Below are positions 1-10,238 of a DNA stretch of 64,000 bases, one piece after another. The notes under the pieces were generated by a model. That model was not told where the DNA came from and searched no databases. It saw only the letters and a list, made by a program, of their open reading frames with translations. Source of the stretch: Marinobacter zhejiangensis (GTDB taxonomy: Bacteria; Pseudomonadota; Gammaproteobacteria; Pseudomonadales; Oleiphilaceae). Made by a program: the position numbers and the translations under genes. The first letter of the stretch is position 1, and every line of letters begins with the position of its first letter. Location: contig NZ_FOUE01000001.1 of assembly GCF_900114775.1 (NCBI RefSeq), positions 248,001 through 312,000 of the forward strand. Direction: 5' to 3'.

Positions 1-1
1 A

Positions 2-955
2 GCCCAGCCCGTGGCAGCGGTACTGAATGACCCGGAACCCCCCCCGGAGCTGAAAGCAAAACTTGCGACCGCCACCACAGCCCTGGCGTTTGCCAGCGAC
101 CGCTTGGCGCTGCCAGTCGGTGATGCCTATTCCGACTATGTCGCGTTCGAGCGGCCGTTCGTGGTCGTTAATCTGATGGCGGTTCCAGAGTTCTCACTAA
201 CGCCGCACCAGTGGTGCTACCCCATCGTTGGCTGCCAATCCTACCGGGGCTATTTCGACCCGGACGACGCACGCGATGAGCAGGCAGAGTTCGACCAGCG
301 GCAATTCGATACGTTTATCGGCGGGGTGACAGCTTACTCCACCCTGGGCTGGTTTGATGACCCCCTGCACAGCGGCTTCACCCGCCTGCCGGACGACCGG
401 ATGGTAGCGCTGATTTTCCACGAACTCAGCCACCGGGTGGTCTATATGAACGGGGACACAGCGTTCAATGAAAGCTTTGCAACCGCCGTGGAACTGGAGG
501 GCCTACGGCTCTGGCTGGAGCAGATGAGTCAGCCGGAACGGTTTCAGCAGGCGCTGACGCGGCTGCAGCAGCGTAATCAGACACTGGCCCTGGTCGCCGA
601 TGCCAGCGTCCGGCTGGAGGCTATCTACCAGCGCCAGCAGGAGATAAGCCCAGAGCAGTTACGGGCCGAAAAAGCCCGCCAGATGAGCCAGCTGCGTGAG
701 GACTACCTGGCGCTCTCCGCTGATTGGGAACTCCCCGGCCCCTTTGGCCGCCAGCCACCCGCGTTCAACAATGCCCACCTGGCGCTGTTTCGGCAGTATA
801 ACCAGCACGTACCGGCGTTCCGCCAGCTATTGCGGGAGCTGAACTATCACTTCGATGATTTCTATCGTGCGGTTGAGGCCCTGTCAGAGCTGACCGAGGA
901 GCAGCGCAGCAAACAGCTGGCCACACTAGCACAGCGGTTTGACGAACACCTTTGA
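2..955 (+). CDS. Putative zinc aminopeptidase (PF10023-like), 5' end missing
   Basis: Product resembles the bacterial 'putative aminopeptidase' family, normally a lipoprotein of about 350 residues. Visible marks are an HELSH metal site (codons 419-433), followed by a TAFNESFAT segment that supplies the third zinc ligand in gluzincin-type peptidases, and the family segments EFSL, GYF and AYSTLGWFDDP. The frame stays open to the first base of the window and reads AQPVAAV, as family members do internally, so the signal peptide and real start lie upstream; the GTG at 11 is probably not the start. Its 3' end overlaps the convergent argA by 30 bp. Substrate is unknown; peptidase activity is inferred from the HExxH motif only. 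Confidence 0.8.
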   Translation, partial: AQPVAAVLNDPEPPPELKAKLATATTALAFASDRLALPVGDAYSDYVAFERPFVVVNLMAVPEFSLTPHQWCYPIVGCQSYRGYFDPDDARDEQAEFDQRQFDTFIGGVTAYSTLGWFDDPLHSGFTRLPDDRMVALIFHELSHRVVYMNGDTAFNESFATAVELEGLRLWLEQMSQPERFQQALTRLQQRNQTLALVADASVRLEAIYQRQQEISPEQLRAEKARQMSQLREDYLALSADWELPGPFGRQPPAFNNAHLALFRQYNQHVPAFRQLLRELNYHFDDFYRAVEALSELTEEQRSKQLATLAQRFDEHL

Positions 956-2236
956 GTTCCGCTGGGTGTTGTAGGATGCCAGCTTCGGGCCAGGCAGGGC
1001 CTGTACTGTCGAAGGCTGGAACCCGCGTTCACGGAACCAGTGCTCGGTCTGGGTGGTGAGGACAAACAGGCGCTGAATACCCTGGCGCCGTGCCAACTGC
1101 TCAATCGTCGCCAGCAGTTCATCACCCCGTCCAGCCCGGCGATAGCTGGCATCCACCGCAAAACAGGACAATTCCCCGGCCTTCTCATCCGGGTAATGGT
1201 ACAACGCGGCACAGCCGACCACCGTGCCGTCCCGCTCTGCCACCACAAAGCGATCCAGCTCGGTTTCAAGCATCTCCCTAGAGCGACGTACCAGTATGCC
1301 CTGCTCCTCCAGAGGCCGGATCAATTCCATGATCCCGCCAACATCTTCTACCCCGGCAGCCCGGATCTGTTCGTAGGTATCGCCGCTGACCAAGGTGCCG
1401 GAACCATCCCGGGTAAACAGTTCCTCCAGCAAGGCGCCGTCTGCCGCATAACTGATGATATGTGCCCGCTTCACCCCTTTTACGCAGGCCTCACAGGCGG
1501 CACGCAGCAGATCAGCGTCGTCACCGCTGGCCCTGGCCGCTGCCAGGCGATCAGAGGCCTGACCGGCCGACAGTTCACGAATCAGTTCCCCACCTTCATC
1601 CAGCACCCCCTGGTGACGGGTGAAGATAATCAGCTTCTCCGCCTGCAATGCCGCAGCGACCTGGCTACCGACATCCTCATAGGACAGGTTGAAAATATCA
1701 CCGGTCGGCGAATAACCCTGGGGCGGTACCAGCACAATGTGTCCAAGCTCCAGCAGGCTCTCGATGCCCGCCACGTCAATACGACGAACCCGCCCGGTAT
1801 GACCAAAATCGACACCGTCGAGCACGCCTACTGGCTTGGCGGTGACAAAGTTGCCACTGCTGACGCGGATTCGGGCGTTATGCATGGGCGAGTTCACCAG
1901 CCCCATGGAAAGCTGACTTTCAAGATAGGTCCTCAGCCCTCCAATCGCTTGTAAAACCTGGGACAAGTGCGCTTCCGGGGTCACCCGCAAACCGCGGTGG
2001 AAGGCCGACTCCAGACCCGCTTCATCAAGCCGGTGCTGGATCTGTGCCCGGGCACCAAAGGCGATCACCAGGCGCACGCCCAGGCTGCTGAGCAGGGTCA
2101 GGTCATGAATGATGTTGATCAGGTTGTCATGGGCAAGGGCATCCCCCCCGATGGACAACACCACGGTACGCCCCCGGTGCGCATTGATGTAGGGGGAGGA
2201 ATGGCGGAAACCATGCAACCAGTCGTTGGACTTCAA
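926..2236 (-). CDS. argA: N-acetylglutamate synthase
   Basis: Catalyses acetyl-CoA + glutamate to N-acetylglutamate, the first and feedback-controlled step of arginine synthesis, in the cytoplasm. At 436 residues it has the classic two-domain form: an amino-acid-kinase fold (about residues 15-280, with SPYINAHRGRT at the start and VIAFGAR further in) and a C-terminal GNAT acetyltransferase domain (about 290-436, with the acetyl-CoA loop near YRRAGRG). The start is a TTG preceded by GGAG at 7 nt, so TTG is accepted. It starts 4 nt after the argE stop and is probably the last gene of the algC-argB-X-argE-argA run. The 3' end overlaps the convergent upstream gene by 30 bp. Confidence 0.95.
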   Translation of the reverse strand: MKSNDWLHGFRHSSPYINAHRGRTVVLSIGGDALAHDNLINIIHDLTLLSSLGVRLVIAFGARAQIQHRLDEAGLESAFHRGLRVTPEAHLSQVLQAIGGLRTYLESQLSMGLVNSPMHNARIRVSSGNFVTAKPVGVLDGVDFGHTGRVRRIDVAGIESLLELGHIVLVPPQGYSPTGDIFNLSYEDVGSQVAAALQAEKLIIFTRHQGVLDEGGELIRELSAGQASDRLAAARASGDDADLLRAACEACVKGVKRAHIISYAADGALLEELFTRDGSGTLVSGDTYEQIRAAGVEDVGGIMELIRPLEEQGILVRRSREMLETELDRFVVAERDGTVVGCAALYHYPDEKAGELSCFAVDASYRRAGRGDELLATIEQLARRQGIQRLFVLTTQTEHWFRERGFQPSTVQALPGPKLASYNTQRNSKVFVKPLC

Positions 2237-2240
2237 GAAC

Positions 2241-3407
2241 TTACTCCAGACAGAAACGTTGAATCAGATCACCCAGCAGCTTAACCGCCGGCTGCACTTG
2301 GGACAGCGCCAGGTATTCATCGGGCTGGTGAGCCTGGTCGATGGAGCCTGGCCCCAGCACAATCGTCTCCATACCCAGCTTTTGCAACCACGGCGCTTCG
2401 GTGGCAAAGGCCACGGCTTCGGCGCGATGGCCGGTCAGCTGCTCGCAGGCGCGTACCAGCTCGGCGTTCTCAGGCGTTTCGAACGGCGGAACACCATCAA
2501 ACAGCGGCGAAAAGCTCATGGCCAGCTCTCGCTCCTGCGCCAACGGCTGCAGTCGTTGCAGGATGGCGTTGCGCAGTTCATCCATGTCCATGCCCGGCAG
2601 TGGCCGCAGGTCGAAATGCAGCTCGCAGCGACGGCAGATGCGGTTCGGGTTATCACCCCCGTGGATACAGCCCAGGTTCAGGGTTGGCACCTGGACTTCG
2701 AAGGCCGGGTTACGAAAACGGGACTGCCAGCCGGCCCTTAGCGCCAGCAACTCGGTCATAGCCGCGTGCATGCCTTCGAGCGCGTTTCGCCCCAGCGCCG
2801 GGTTGGAGGAATGACCCGACTGACCTTCAAAGACCAGCCGCTCCATCATAATGCCCTTGTGCATCCGGATTGGCCGCAGGCTGGTGGGCTCCCCAATAAC
2901 AGCGTAACGGGCCTTGGGGCGACCAGCCTCAGCCAGTGCCCTGGCACCGTTCATCGAGCTTTCTTCATCCGCAGTCGCCAGGATAATCAGCGGCTGCTTC
3001 AGGCGCGACGCATCCAGCCCCCTGACCGCCTCGATTGCCAGTGCGAAAAAGCCCTTCATGTCGCAGGTACCCAAACCGTACCAGCGGTCATCGCGCTCAC
3101 TGAGCACAAAAGGATCGCTGCTCCAGTTGCGCTCGTCGAAAGGTACCGTATCGGTATGGCCAGACAGTACCAACCCACCAGGGCCACGGCCGAGGGTGGC
3201 AATCAGGTTGACCTTGCCAGGCATCCCCGGCACCGGCATGATTTCGGTCTCAAAGCCCAGGGGCCGCAGCCATTCGGCCAGCGTTTGCACCACGGCCTCG
3301 TTACTCTGGTCCCACTGCGGCGAGGCACTGCTCACCGAGGGCAAGGATATCAGCCGGGCCATCATCTCCCGGACTGCGGGCGGCTGGTTCGCTTCCGTCA
3401 TTGTCAT
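2241..3407 (-). CDS. argE: Acetylornithine deacetylase
   Basis: Zinc-dependent M20-family hydrolase that removes acetate from N-acetylornithine to give ornithine. At 388 residues it has the usual length and metal sites: SGHTDTVP, GTCDMKG and the catalytic/metal pair in TADEESS, with GEPTS further on. Two in-frame ATGs lie close together (3407 and 3401); either is possible. It sits between an unknown membrane protein and argA with very short spacers, so co-transcription is likely. An ArgE enzyme together with ArgA and ArgB points to the linear acetyl pathway; whether an ArgJ transferase also exists cannot be seen from this window. Confidence 0.94.
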   Translation of the reverse strand: MTMTEANQPPAVREMMARLISLPSVSSASPQWDQSNEAVVQTLAEWLRPLGFETEIMPVPGMPGKVNLIATLGRGPGGLVLSGHTDTVPFDERNWSSDPFVLSERDDRWYGLGTCDMKGFFALAIEAVRGLDASRLKQPLIILATADEESSMNGARALAEAGRPKARYAVIGEPTSLRPIRMHKGIMMERLVFEGQSGHSSNPALGRNALEGMHAAMTELLALRAGWQSRFRNPAFEVQVPTLNLGCIHGGDNPNRICRRCELHFDLRPLPGMDMDELRNAILQRLQPLAQERELAMSFSPLFDGVPPFETPENAELVRACEQLTGHRAEAVAFATEAPWLQKLGMETIVLGPGSIDQAHQPDEYLALSQVQPAVKLLGDLIQRFCLE

Positions 3408-3425
3408 CCCCTTGTTCCCGATCAG

Positions 3426-4673
3426 TCAGCGTGCGGGGAGTTCTTCTCCCCGCTGCCAGACTTCAAAGCCAGTCACCGCAGACTGGGCCAGTGGATACAC
3501 CACCTCGCCTCCGTCCACAGGCCGTGCCACGTCCAGGTCAGCGTCGGTGACGCCATCAAGGCGACCTTCAACCACGCGGCCATTACGCAGCGTTACCCGC
3601 ACCTGATGCCCCTGCCACTGGGCAGCATTGTCCAGCGCACGGGCACGCCACCCGGAGGTGCCTGCCGATACCACTTCCTGAGCGGTATCGGCCGCTCCGT
3701 TTTCAGCGATGTCGGTCGCATCTTCCGCTGCCGGCAACAGGAACACCTCCGGCACCACCGCGCCATTGTAGAGCACCATCAACGCAGCCTGGTCGCTGCC
3801 AGAGCCCTGGACCGGGACACCAAAGGTTGCGTCGGACGGGTCCAGGGTCAAGGTCAGTTCTCCACCCTCGGACAACCAGCGTCGATACAGCGCCAACAGC
3901 TGTTCGCTGGCCTGATAGCCGTGTACAGACAGCTGCTGTTGGAGCAATTCGCCCGCCCGGGTACTCCATTGGCTTCCCGTCAGTTCCATCTCCCGCGAAC
4001 AATACGCGGCCACGGATCGCATAAGACCACCATCCCGCAGGGTCAGGGTCAGCGCAGAATCGGTGGACGCCATGACCGCCTGGGGATCCGTCACCGCCAG
4101 GTGAGCGCCAGGCCAGTCGAGCTCAAGGCTGCCGGTTCTGTCGGTATTGATTTCAACATGCAGGGCACCGCTGCGCTGGCCAATGATGACCTCCCCGGCA
4201 ATCTCACTGACACCAAGACGAAGCAACGCCGCACTGCCCAACTGCTGGCTGGGATCAGGGCCACACGGCGGCACAAACAAGCTAGGCTCGTTACTGTCCG
4301 CCGACGCGACCCAACTGCGGAACATGTTCGGCTCCAGCGTCATCCGCACCCCATCTGCCGCCAGCTGCCACTCAGCAGGCAGTCGGTCCGGATCAAACAG
4401 GGTCAGCATCAGGGGCAGTGGCGACCCGGCATCGAAACTCAGCCGGTCAATCTGAACCGGTTGGGTCAGGCGGAAATCTTCATAGCTGGCATTGCGCAGG
4501 CTAACCAGTCCCGCCACGCTGGAATGGATACTCCCCCGCTCAATCACCCCCTGGCCTTCCAGCTCGGCCCGAGCCTGACGCAGACCCTGGTCGGTAAACC
4601 ACCACACCGCAGCCTTGAACGCCACAAAGGCAACCAGCGCAAGCACCGCCAGTGTCGATATCAGCTTCTTCAC
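3426..4673 (-). CDS. Unknown membrane-anchored periplasmic protein in the arginine operon
   Basis: Not recognised as a named gene. It has 415 residues. A short basic N-terminus and one hydrophobic segment (about residues 4-26) suggest an inner-membrane anchor with the bulk in the periplasm. Residues 40-260 are rich in alternating beta-strand patterns such as SSVAGLVSLRNASYEDF, loosely like AsmA-type or DUF945-type proteins. An Ala/Glu-rich linker near 315-340 precedes a C-terminal stretch (about 350-410) with HQVRVTLRNGRVVEGRLDGV, which has the pattern of an Sm/LSm-like beta barrel. It lies 33 nt after argB and 18 nt before argE, all on one strand. No function is assigned; the domain guesses are by eye. 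Confidence 0.75.
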   Translation of the reverse strand: MKKLISTLAVLALVAFVAFKAAVWWFTDQGLRQARAELEGQGVIERGSIHSSVAGLVSLRNASYEDFRLTQPVQIDRLSFDAGSPLPLMLTLFDPDRLPAEWQLAADGVRMTLEPNMFRSWVASADSNEPSLFVPPCGPDPSQQLGSAALLRLGVSEIAGEVIIGQRSGALHVEINTDRTGSLELDWPGAHLAVTDPQAVMASTDSALTLTLRDGGLMRSVAAYCSREMELTGSQWSTRAGELLQQQLSVHGYQASEQLLALYRRWLSEGGELTLTLDPSDATFGVPVQGSGSDQAALMVLYNGAVVPEVFLLPAAEDATDIAENGAADTAQEVVSAGTSGWRARALDNAAQWQGHQVRVTLRNGRVVEGRLDGVTDADLDVARPVDGGEVVYPLAQSAVTGFEVWQRGEELPAR

Positions 4674-4706
4674 AATGCCTTCCCTCTCCGCTTCACCCGT
4701 TCCGTC

Positions 4707-5609
<903 letters not shown>

Positions 5610-5664
5610 TTAAACCTTTTGCCATTTACGTTGATACTGCCTCAGGCTGAACGCCGCCGCGGAC

Positions 5665-8310
5665 TTAGAAATCCACCGCCAGATCCGGCGCCACCTTCAG
5701 TAACTGTTCGCGGAAAACCGCCTTGATTCGCTCCAGGGCCTCATCGCTCTCGGCCTCGAAACGCAACACCAGCATGGGCGTGGTATTGGACGCTCGGCAT
5801 AGCCCCCAGCCATCAGGGTAGTCGACCCGGATGCCATCAATGGTGCTGATGCTGCCGTCACCAAAAGCGCCTTCGCGGCTGAGTTTGTCCACCAGCTCGA
5901 ACTTGCTGCTTTCGGTCACTTCGATGTTCAGCTCCGGCGTACTGACGTCCTCGGGAAAGTCAGCGAAGACCTCATCGCTTTGACGGTCTTCAATACCCAG
6001 GATTTCCAGCAACCGGGCGGCCGAGTATAGGCCATCGTCAAAGCCGTACCAGCGTTCCTGGAAGAACACGTGGCCACTCATTTCACCCGCCAGCAGCGCA
6101 CCGGTTTCCTTCATTTTGGCTTTCATCAGTGAGTGGCCGGTCTTCCACATGATCGGACGCCCGCCCGCTTCATTGATCACATTGGCCAGGCGCCGGCTGC
6201 ATTTGACGTCGTAAAGCACATCCGCTCCCGGGTTGCGGGAGACGACATCACGGGCAAACAGCATCAACAGCCGGTCAGGCCAGATAATCTTACCGGTGTT
6301 GGTGACCACACCCAGCCGGTCACCGTCACCATCGAAGGCAAGACCGATATCGGCGCCTTCCGCTTCGACCCGGCGAATCAGGTCTGCCAGGTTGGACGGT
6401 TTGCCCGGGTCCGGGTGATGGTTCGGGAAGCTGCCGTCAATGTCGCAATACATGGGGATAACTTCACACCCCAGCTCTTCAACCAGGATAGGACCGAGTT
6501 CACCGGCAATGCCGTTGCCAGCATCCAGCACCACTTTCAGCGGGGCAGCAACGGCGATATCACCCACGATTCGATCCAGATAAGCCCGGCGTACGTCGTC
6601 CTGGCTGCGCTCGCCCTGACCGACCACAAAGTCTCCGGACTGGATACGGCGCAACAGTTTCTGGATGGCGGCATCGGACAGGGTTTCACCCCCCAGCACC
6701 ATTTTCAGGCCATTGTAGTTTGCCGGGTTATGGCTGCCGGTCACCATCACCCCGGAGCCAGTCTCAAGATGATGGGTGGCAAAGTACAACACAGGTGTCG
6801 GCACCGCCCCCACTTCAATAACATTACAGCCGGTGGACAGAATGCCCCGGGCAAGGGCCGAAGCCAGTTCCGGGCTGGAGTGGCGACCATCGTAACCGAT
6901 ACACAGGGTATCCAGGGCACGACTGACAGCTTCGCTGCCGATAGCACGACCAATCAGCTCCACAATATCCGGGGTCAGCGTCTCGCCAACAACACCGCGG
7001 ATGTCATAGGCACGGAATATCTCCGGTGCGACGTGTACTTCCGGCAAGGCCACCTCTTCCAGGGCAACCCCACCGGGGTCGTCGGGCATGGAGCCCAGGC
7101 CAAGAATATCGTCGTCACCTTCAAGCATATCGATGTCCAGCGCATCGTTATCCTGGAACAACGGTTCATCGGCCCCCGCCTTGGCGCTGGACGGAGCGTT
7201 CGGCTGCGTCTTTGGCGATGCTGCAGCTTTGGCGGCACCGCTCTCAACCACTTTCTGCAGGCGCTTTTCAAGCGACTGGGACGAACGTTGCAGGGTTTCT
7301 GACAACGGCACCAGGAGGTCCCACTGCAGCGCAGGCTGTTTCTGACGTTCACCGCCAAACGCTTTCTGGCTCCACTGGATCAATACCGCCACCTCCTGTC
7401 GCAGCGATTTTCGGGCCGCGCCCAGCAGCAACCAGACCACCAGCGCAGCAACGGCCAAGGGCACCAGGATAACAAGCGCCACCATGATCACCGCCGCTGT
7501 TTCGCCGGCACCAGCCTGCGGCATGTACTGCAGGCTCCAGGTCGGCGTCGCCAGCATCACTTCGATACGCTCACCGCCACCACTACCATTTTCCAGAACC
7601 CGGGTCGCCTTGCCGGCAACTGTCTGTACCAAGGCAACCTGCCCCCCCTGGGCAGGGTCAAGCGCCGCAAGCGCGGGCTCCAGCACCGACGCCTTCATCA
7701 GCACCAGCAACGTACCCCTGACCGCACCGGTATTGGGGTTTTTCACCGGAGCTGCAAACTCGATGTACCACTGACCGTCACGAGGAAACGCGTCCGGATG
7801 TGCCGGCCGGCCAGTTTCCGTGCGCCGGGCCAGGTCCAGGCTGGCAAAGCCGAGGCCACCGTTCATCGTAGACCGGGGAATATCACCGTAGGCAAACAGG
7901 TACACATCCTGAATACCCGGTAACAACTGCTTGAGGTCTTCGGTCAGTGCCGCCACCTCGCCAGGCTCCCCCACAGCATCCAACACTCGGGCCTGGGACG
8001 CCAGGCCGTTGGTAAACTGCTGCAGCGTCTCGACTTGTTGTTCCAGGCGTGCGCGGGCGTGCTCCAACGCCAGAGCCGAGAATTCCTGCTGGCGTTCGTT
8101 CTGCGCTGGCTGCAACACCAGAAACTGCATCGCCACAACCGCCACAATGGCCGCAATCAGCACCACCAGTGCCTGCTGAGTCGCAATGCTGGTGAAGCGT
8201 TTACTGCCCGTCGCCTTTGATTTGCTGCCAGGCTTCCCCGGTTTTACCTGCGCGGCCTCCGGCTGGACCGCCACGCTTTCCTCGGATGCCTTTTTCTTCC
8301 CCAATTTCAT
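5665..8310 (-). CDS. algC: Phosphomannomutase/phosphoglucomutase with membrane-anchored N-terminal module
   Basis: The C-terminal part (about 430-881) is a complete alpha-D-phosphohexomutase: FRAYDIRG, phosphoserine loop VTGSHNPANYNG (S526), magnesium loop DGDGDR (660-665), sugar loop GEMSGH (742-747) and phosphate loop RASNTTP (839-845). It interconverts 1- and 6-phosphates of mannose and glucose for polysaccharide and LPS precursors. The characterised soluble enzyme is about 463 residues; here about 430 more precede it: a Lys-rich start, TM1 (46-66), a periplasmic domain (67-270), TM2 (271-297), a coiled-coil-like stretch (300-355) and an acidic linker. The frame is unbroken, so this is a real fusion rather than an overcalled start. 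A TATACT -10-like box lies on the minus strand at 8367-8372. Confidence 0.92.
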   Translation of the reverse strand: MKLGKKKASEESVAVQPEAAQVKPGKPGSKSKATGSKRFTSIATQQALVVLIAAIVAVVAMQFLVLQPAQNERQQEFSALALEHARARLEQQVETLQQFTNGLASQARVLDAVGEPGEVAALTEDLKQLLPGIQDVYLFAYGDIPRSTMNGGLGFASLDLARRTETGRPAHPDAFPRDGQWYIEFAAPVKNPNTGAVRGTLLVLMKASVLEPALAALDPAQGGQVALVQTVAGKATRVLENGSGGGERIEVMLATPTWSLQYMPQAGAGETAAVIMVALVILVPLAVAALVVWLLLGAARKSLRQEVAVLIQWSQKAFGGERQKQPALQWDLLVPLSETLQRSSQSLEKRLQKVVESGAAKAAASPKTQPNAPSSAKAGADEPLFQDNDALDIDMLEGDDDILGLGSMPDDPGGVALEEVALPEVHVAPEIFRAYDIRGVVGETLTPDIVELIGRAIGSEAVSRALDTLCIGYDGRHSSPELASALARGILSTGCNVIEVGAVPTPVLYFATHHLETGSGVMVTGSHNPANYNGLKMVLGGETLSDAAIQKLLRRIQSGDFVVGQGERSQDDVRRAYLDRIVGDIAVAAPLKVVLDAGNGIAGELGPILVEELGCEVIPMYCDIDGSFPNHHPDPGKPSNLADLIRRVEAEGADIGLAFDGDGDRLGVVTNTGKIIWPDRLLMLFARDVVSRNPGADVLYDVKCSRRLANVINEAGGRPIMWKTGHSLMKAKMKETGALLAGEMSGHVFFQERWYGFDDGLYSAARLLEILGIEDRQSDEVFADFPEDVSTPELNIEVTESSKFELVDKLSREGAFGDGSISTIDGIRVDYPDGWGLCRASNTTPMLVLRFEAESDEALERIKAVFREQLLKVAPDLAVDF

Positions 8311-8407
8311 AGCCAGCCCTGCGTCAAATGTGGTTTACCATTTAAGGCACTGAATCTTGTTGAAAAAGTATAGACGCGAACGCAATCCGTGCGCGTGCCC
8401 CATCTGA

Positions 8408-8869
8408 TCACCGGGTACCGGTCGACCCGAAACCGCCGGCGCCGCGATCACTGGCCTCAAAGGATTCAACCAGCTCAAAGTCCGCCTGCACCACTGGAAC
8501 CAGCACCAACTGAGCAATCCGTTCACCCACATCAATGGTGAAGGTGGTATGGCCCCGGTTCCAGCACGACACCATCAGTTCGCCCTGATAGTCTGAATCA
8601 ATCAGACCCACCAGGTTACCCAGGACGATTCCGTGCTTGTGGCCGAGACCGCTGCGCGGCAGGATCATGGCCGCCAGCCCCGGATCGGCAATATGAATGG
8701 AAAGTCCGGTCTTGAGCAGTTCAGTCTGCCCCGGTTCCAGGGTCAGCGGCTGGTCGAGGCAGGCCCGGAGATCAAGTCCCGCTGAACCTTCCGTCGCATA
8801 CTCGGGAAACGGGATGGTATCGCCAATTCGCGGGTCAAGAACCCGCACCTGAAAAGTTTGTCTGGTCAT
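8408..8869 (-). CDS. dut: Deoxyuridine 5'-triphosphate nucleotidohydrolase (dUTPase)
   Basis: Hydrolyses dUTP to dUMP and pyrophosphate, keeping uracil out of DNA and feeding dTMP synthesis. It has 153 residues, normal for the trimeric family. All family motifs are visible: the GSAGLDLRA region, [29 protein letters not shown] and the C-terminal glycine-rich arm [10 protein letters not shown] that closes over the active site. The ATG is preceded by AAGGA at 6 nt. It lies 37 nt after coaBC on the same strand and about 100 nt before algC. Confidence 0.96.
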   Translation of the reverse strand: MTRQTFQVRVLDPRIGDTIPFPEYATEGSAGLDLRACLDQPLTLEPGQTELLKTGLSIHIADPGLAAMILPRSGLGHKHGIVLGNLVGLIDSDYQGELMVSCWNRGHTTFTIDVGERIAQLVLVPVVQADFELVESFEASDRGAGGFGSTGTR

Positions 8870-8906
8870 GGGTAATCCTTACAGTTACGGCTTCGCTTCC
8901 GGGCAA

Positions 8907-10097
8907 TCAGGAGCCCCGGAAACGCTCTGAAATCAGTTCAACCAAGCGCACAGCCAGGCCCGCCTTGCTCTCAGTGGCAAACGCCTGCTGGCCGCCGGGC
9001 CAGAACACAGTGACCGCATTATCATCGCTATTGAAACCCACACCAGGGCAGGACACATCATTGGCGACAATCATGTTCAGTTTCTTTCGCTGCATTTTAT
9101 CGTTGGCATAGTGGGCCACGTCTGTGGTTTCTGCCGCAAATCCAACGGTAAATGGGGCGTCTGGACGTGCCGCGATGGTGGCCAGGGTGTCCGGGTTACG
9201 GACCAGCGCCAACGCCATGTCTTCGGCAGACTTCTTGATCTTCTGGTCAGCACAGGTAGCAGGGCGATAATCCGCCACCGCAGCGGTGGCAATAAAAATG
9301 TCACAGCCATCATCCACTGCCGCCGACGCCTGCGCCAGCATATCCGCGGCCGTCACCACCGTATGAACCCGAACCCCGGCCGGCGCGGTCAGATTGACCG
9401 GCCCGCTGACCAGGGTAACCTCAGCACCAGCCTGCCGGGCAGCCATCGCCAGGGCGTAGCCCATCTTCCCGGAACTGTGGTTGCTGATATAGCGTACCGG
9501 ATCAATGGGCTCCCGCGTGGGGCCTGCCGTGATCACGACACGAACCCCGGCAAGCGCGGTGTTCTCCGTATTTATCCGGTCAGCCAGAGTCTGGGGCTCC
9601 AGCATCCGCCCAGGACCAACATCCCCGCACGCCTGATCACCCTGATCAGGTCCCCACAGCTCTATTTGCGGGTCCGCCGCCAGCAGGGCGGCGTTGCGCT
9701 GAGTACGAGCATTGCGCCACATGGCCTGGTTCATGGCCGGAGCCAGCACAATGGGTGCCTCCGTCGCACTGCACACTGTGGTCAGCAGGTCGTCAGCCAT
9801 GCCTTGGGCCAGGCGTGCCATAAAATCCGCCGTCGCCGGGGCAACCAGAACCAGCTCAGCCCATTTGGCGAGCTCGATATGCCCCATGCCGAGTTCAGCT
9901 TCCGGATCCAGCAGCGAGGTTCTGACCGCTTCACCACTCAGCGCCTGAAAGGTCAGCGGCGTGACAAAAGCCTGGGCGCCGTCGGTCATTACCACGCGCA
10001 CCTGATGACCGCTTTTCTTCAACAACCTGACCAGTTCCGCGCTCTTGTAAGCGGCAATTCCGCCTGTCACGCCCAGCAGGATACGTTTCTTCGCCAT
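8907..10097 (-). CDS. coaBC: Bifunctional phosphopantothenoylcysteine decarboxylase/synthetase
   Basis: Carries out two steps of coenzyme A synthesis: CTP-dependent joining of cysteine to 4'-phosphopantothenate and FMN-dependent decarboxylation. At 396 residues it has both domains. The N-terminal CoaC flavoprotein shows the catalytic His in MGHIEL, the PAMNQAMW motif and the ACGDVGPGRM flap cysteine. The C-terminal CoaB domain begins around residue 185 with VVITAGPTREPIDPVRYISN and contains the lysine-bearing KKSAED. It is divergent from radC across about 140 nt. CoaD, a later step in the same pathway, lies 9.5 kb away in the window. Confidence 0.96.
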   Translation of the reverse strand: MAKKRILLGVTGGIAAYKSAELVRLLKKSGHQVRVVMTDGAQAFVTPLTFQALSGEAVRTSLLDPEAELGMGHIELAKWAELVLVAPATADFMARLAQGMADDLLTTVCSATEAPIVLAPAMNQAMWRNARTQRNAALLAADPQIELWGPDQGDQACGDVGPGRMLEPQTLADRINTENTALAGVRVVITAGPTREPIDPVRYISNHSSGKMGYALAMAARQAGAEVTLVSGPVNLTAPAGVRVHTVVTAADMLAQASAAVDDGCDIFIATAAVADYRPATCADQKIKKSAEDMALALVRNPDTLATIAARPDAPFTVGFAAETTDVAHYANDKMQRKKLNMIVANDVSCPGVGFNSDDNAVTVFWPGGQQAFATESKAGLAVRLVELISERFRGS

Positions 10098-10238
10098 CGG
10101 CTCTCCATACGTCAGCCCCGGAAAATGAAAGGCTTATAAGATAGCATCGCTCAAGCTCCGCCAACAGCCCACACTGGTGATACACTTCCAACCCGGCGCA
10201 GGACGCGCCCTAACCCAGCTCCCCTGAAAGGATTCACT

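Noticed and set aside
6133-7302. A 389-codon plus-strand open frame
   Set aside because: Antisense to algC, which has all its catalytic motifs; the plus-strand product resembles nothing.
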